A stretch of DNA of 7,235 bases from Methylococcaceae bacterium (GTDB lineage Bacteria > Pseudomonadota > Gammaproteobacteria > Methylococcales > Methylococcaceae): assembly GCA_012026715.1 (NCBI GenBank), contig VEPB01000075.1, positions 1-7,235 on the forward strand. Reading direction: 5' to 3'. The notes below the pieces were generated by a model. It searched no databases and was not told the origin of the DNA. It saw only the letters and a program-made list of their open reading frames with translations. Shown one piece after another: positions 6,424-7,235 of this stretch. Position numbers and translations under genes: made by a program. Numbering within the stretch: the first letter of the stretch is position 1; each line of letters opens with the position of its first letter.

Positions 6424-7235
6424 ATGGCGCAGGATCAGCAGGGCGATACCATCGAAAGCCAGGCGGCTCATTGGGTTTTGCGGCGGCGGCAGGGATCGTG
6501 GACTGCCGCCGATCAAACCGAGCTCGACGCCTGGCTGGAGCAGGGGCCGGAACAGCGCGGCCACTACCGGCGCGCCGAGGCGCTTTGGGAGCGCTTTGGC
6601 CGCTTGCAGGGGCTGGAATTTCCGGCGCTGGCGGCAGCGCGCGGCTACCGCAAGCGGCGCATTCGGCGACGGCTGCTGCGGGCGGGAGCCGGCGGCCTCG
6701 CCGCGGCCGCCGTGCTGCTGCTGGCCCTGCGCTGGCCTCTCAAACACGGATCGGACAGCTATCGCACCGGCATCGGCCAGCGCAGCGCGGTTACCCTCGC
6801 CGACGGCTCAAAGGTGGACCTCAACACCGACAGCGGCCTGCGGGTGCACTATTCCGGAGATCGCCGCCAGTTGGAGTTGCTGCAGGGCGAAGCCTATTTC
6901 GCGGTGGCACCCGACCCGGCCCGGCCCTTCTCCGTTCGCGCCGGCAACCTGGAGATCACCGACATCGGCACCCGCTTCAACGTCCGCGTGGAAACCGGCC
7001 GCACCCAGATCACCGTGGCCGCAGGGGCGGTTTCGGTCAGCGGTCCCGATGCCCGAAACACCCGGATCAATGCCGGCTTTCGCGGCGTGTTCGGTGCGGC
7101 GGGAACGCTCCAGGCCGCCGGCCCGGTCGATGCCAACGCCGCAACGGCCTGGCGCGAAGGGCGGTTGGTGTTCGAGCGGCGCCCCCTGGCTGAAGTGCTC
7201 GATGAAATTGCCCGTTATCACCCCGTCCACTGGGA
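6424..7235 (+). CDS. fecR: FecR-type anti-sigma factor / signal transducer, partial (3' end outside window)
   Basis: 270 residues are present; FecR proteins are usually around 320, so roughly the last 50 are missing. Residues 8-60 are the cytoplasmic anti-sigma (DUF4880) domain with its conserved Trp pattern (AAHWVLRRRQGSW, LDAWLEQGPEQRGHYRRAEALW). A basic stretch (75-86) precedes the single transmembrane helix (about 87-103, AGAGGLAAAAVLLLALR), giving an N-in, C-out inner-membrane protein. The periplasmic FecR domain runs about 112-205, with GQRSAVTLADGSKVDLNTDS (118-137) and LLQGEAYFAV (152-161). Gly182-Thr183 in DIGTRFNV fits the Gly-Thr self-cleavage site described for FoxR-type FecR proteins. 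The C-terminal STN-like part begins near 248 (LVFERRPLAEVLDEIARY). The ATG at 6424 has a strong AAGGAG 6 bases upstream. The protein should control the adjacent FecI and receive the signal from the receptor STN domain. Confidence 0.95.
   Translation, partial: MAQDQQGDTIESQAAHWVLRRRQGSWTAADQTELDAWLEQGPEQRGHYRRAEALWERFGRLQGLEFPALAAARGYRKRRIRRRLLRAGAGGLAAAAVLLLALRWPLKHGSDSYRTGIGQRSAVTLADGSKVDLNTDSGLRVHYSGDRRQLELLQGEAYFAVAPDPARPFSVRAGNLEITDIGTRFNVRVETGRTQITVAAGAVSVSGPDARNTRINAGFRGVFGAAGTLQAAGPVDANAATAWREGRLVFERRPLAEVLDEIARYHPVHW

Noticed and set aside
5749..6747. 332-codon minus-strand frame across the sigma and anti-sigma genes
   Set aside because: No domain is recognisable, and both + strand genes in the same interval have clear family motifs.

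Overview
The window reads as high-GC proteobacterial DNA, most likely from a gammaproteobacterium. All genes lie on the + strand, coding is dense with GC-rich third positions, and the genes belong to Gram-negative outer-membrane transport and cell-surface signalling families. No ribosomal or other marker gene is present, so a closer assignment (a methanotroph or a Pseudomonas relative, for example) would be a guess. I see no mobile element, tRNA, rRNA or CRISPR array.

Layout. (1) 72-3068 encodes a 998-residue cytosolic regulator: an N-terminal OmpR/CadC-type winged helix, a STAND/AAA-type ATPase with clear Walker A and B motifs, and a long TPR-like helical C-terminus. (2) 3069-3367 is a 299-bp non-coding stretch. 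It holds a hairpin at the regulator stop codon, a pair of near-identical 12-bp direct repeats 22 bp apart, an AT-rich patch that may be a promoter, and a long GC-rich hairpin followed by seven T's that looks like an intrinsic terminator or leader attenuator. (3) 3368-5818 encodes a TonB-dependent siderophore-type receptor with an N-terminal STN signalling domain. (4) 5812-6342, overlapping the receptor by 7 bp, encodes a FecI-type ECF sigma factor. (5) 6343-6423 is an 81-bp spacer whose inverted repeats could form two mutually exclusive RNA folds around the next ribosome binding site. (6) 6424 to the window end encodes a FecR-type anti-sigma factor, cut off by the window edge.

Working model. 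Receptor, sigma factor and anti-sigma factor form a cell-surface signalling cassette. The ligand binds the receptor, its STN domain signals to the periplasmic part of FecR, FecR releases or activates FecI, and FecI directs transcription of its target operon. The order receptor-sigma-anti-sigma is the reverse of the textbook fecIR-fecA arrangement. The upstream ATPase regulator could be a second input into the same operon, but only adjacency and the direct repeats suggest it.

The most notable signals are in the two non-coding gaps: the terminator-like hairpin between regulator and receptor, and the possible fecR translation switch. Both come from pairing bases by eye, without energy calculation or homologue alignment.
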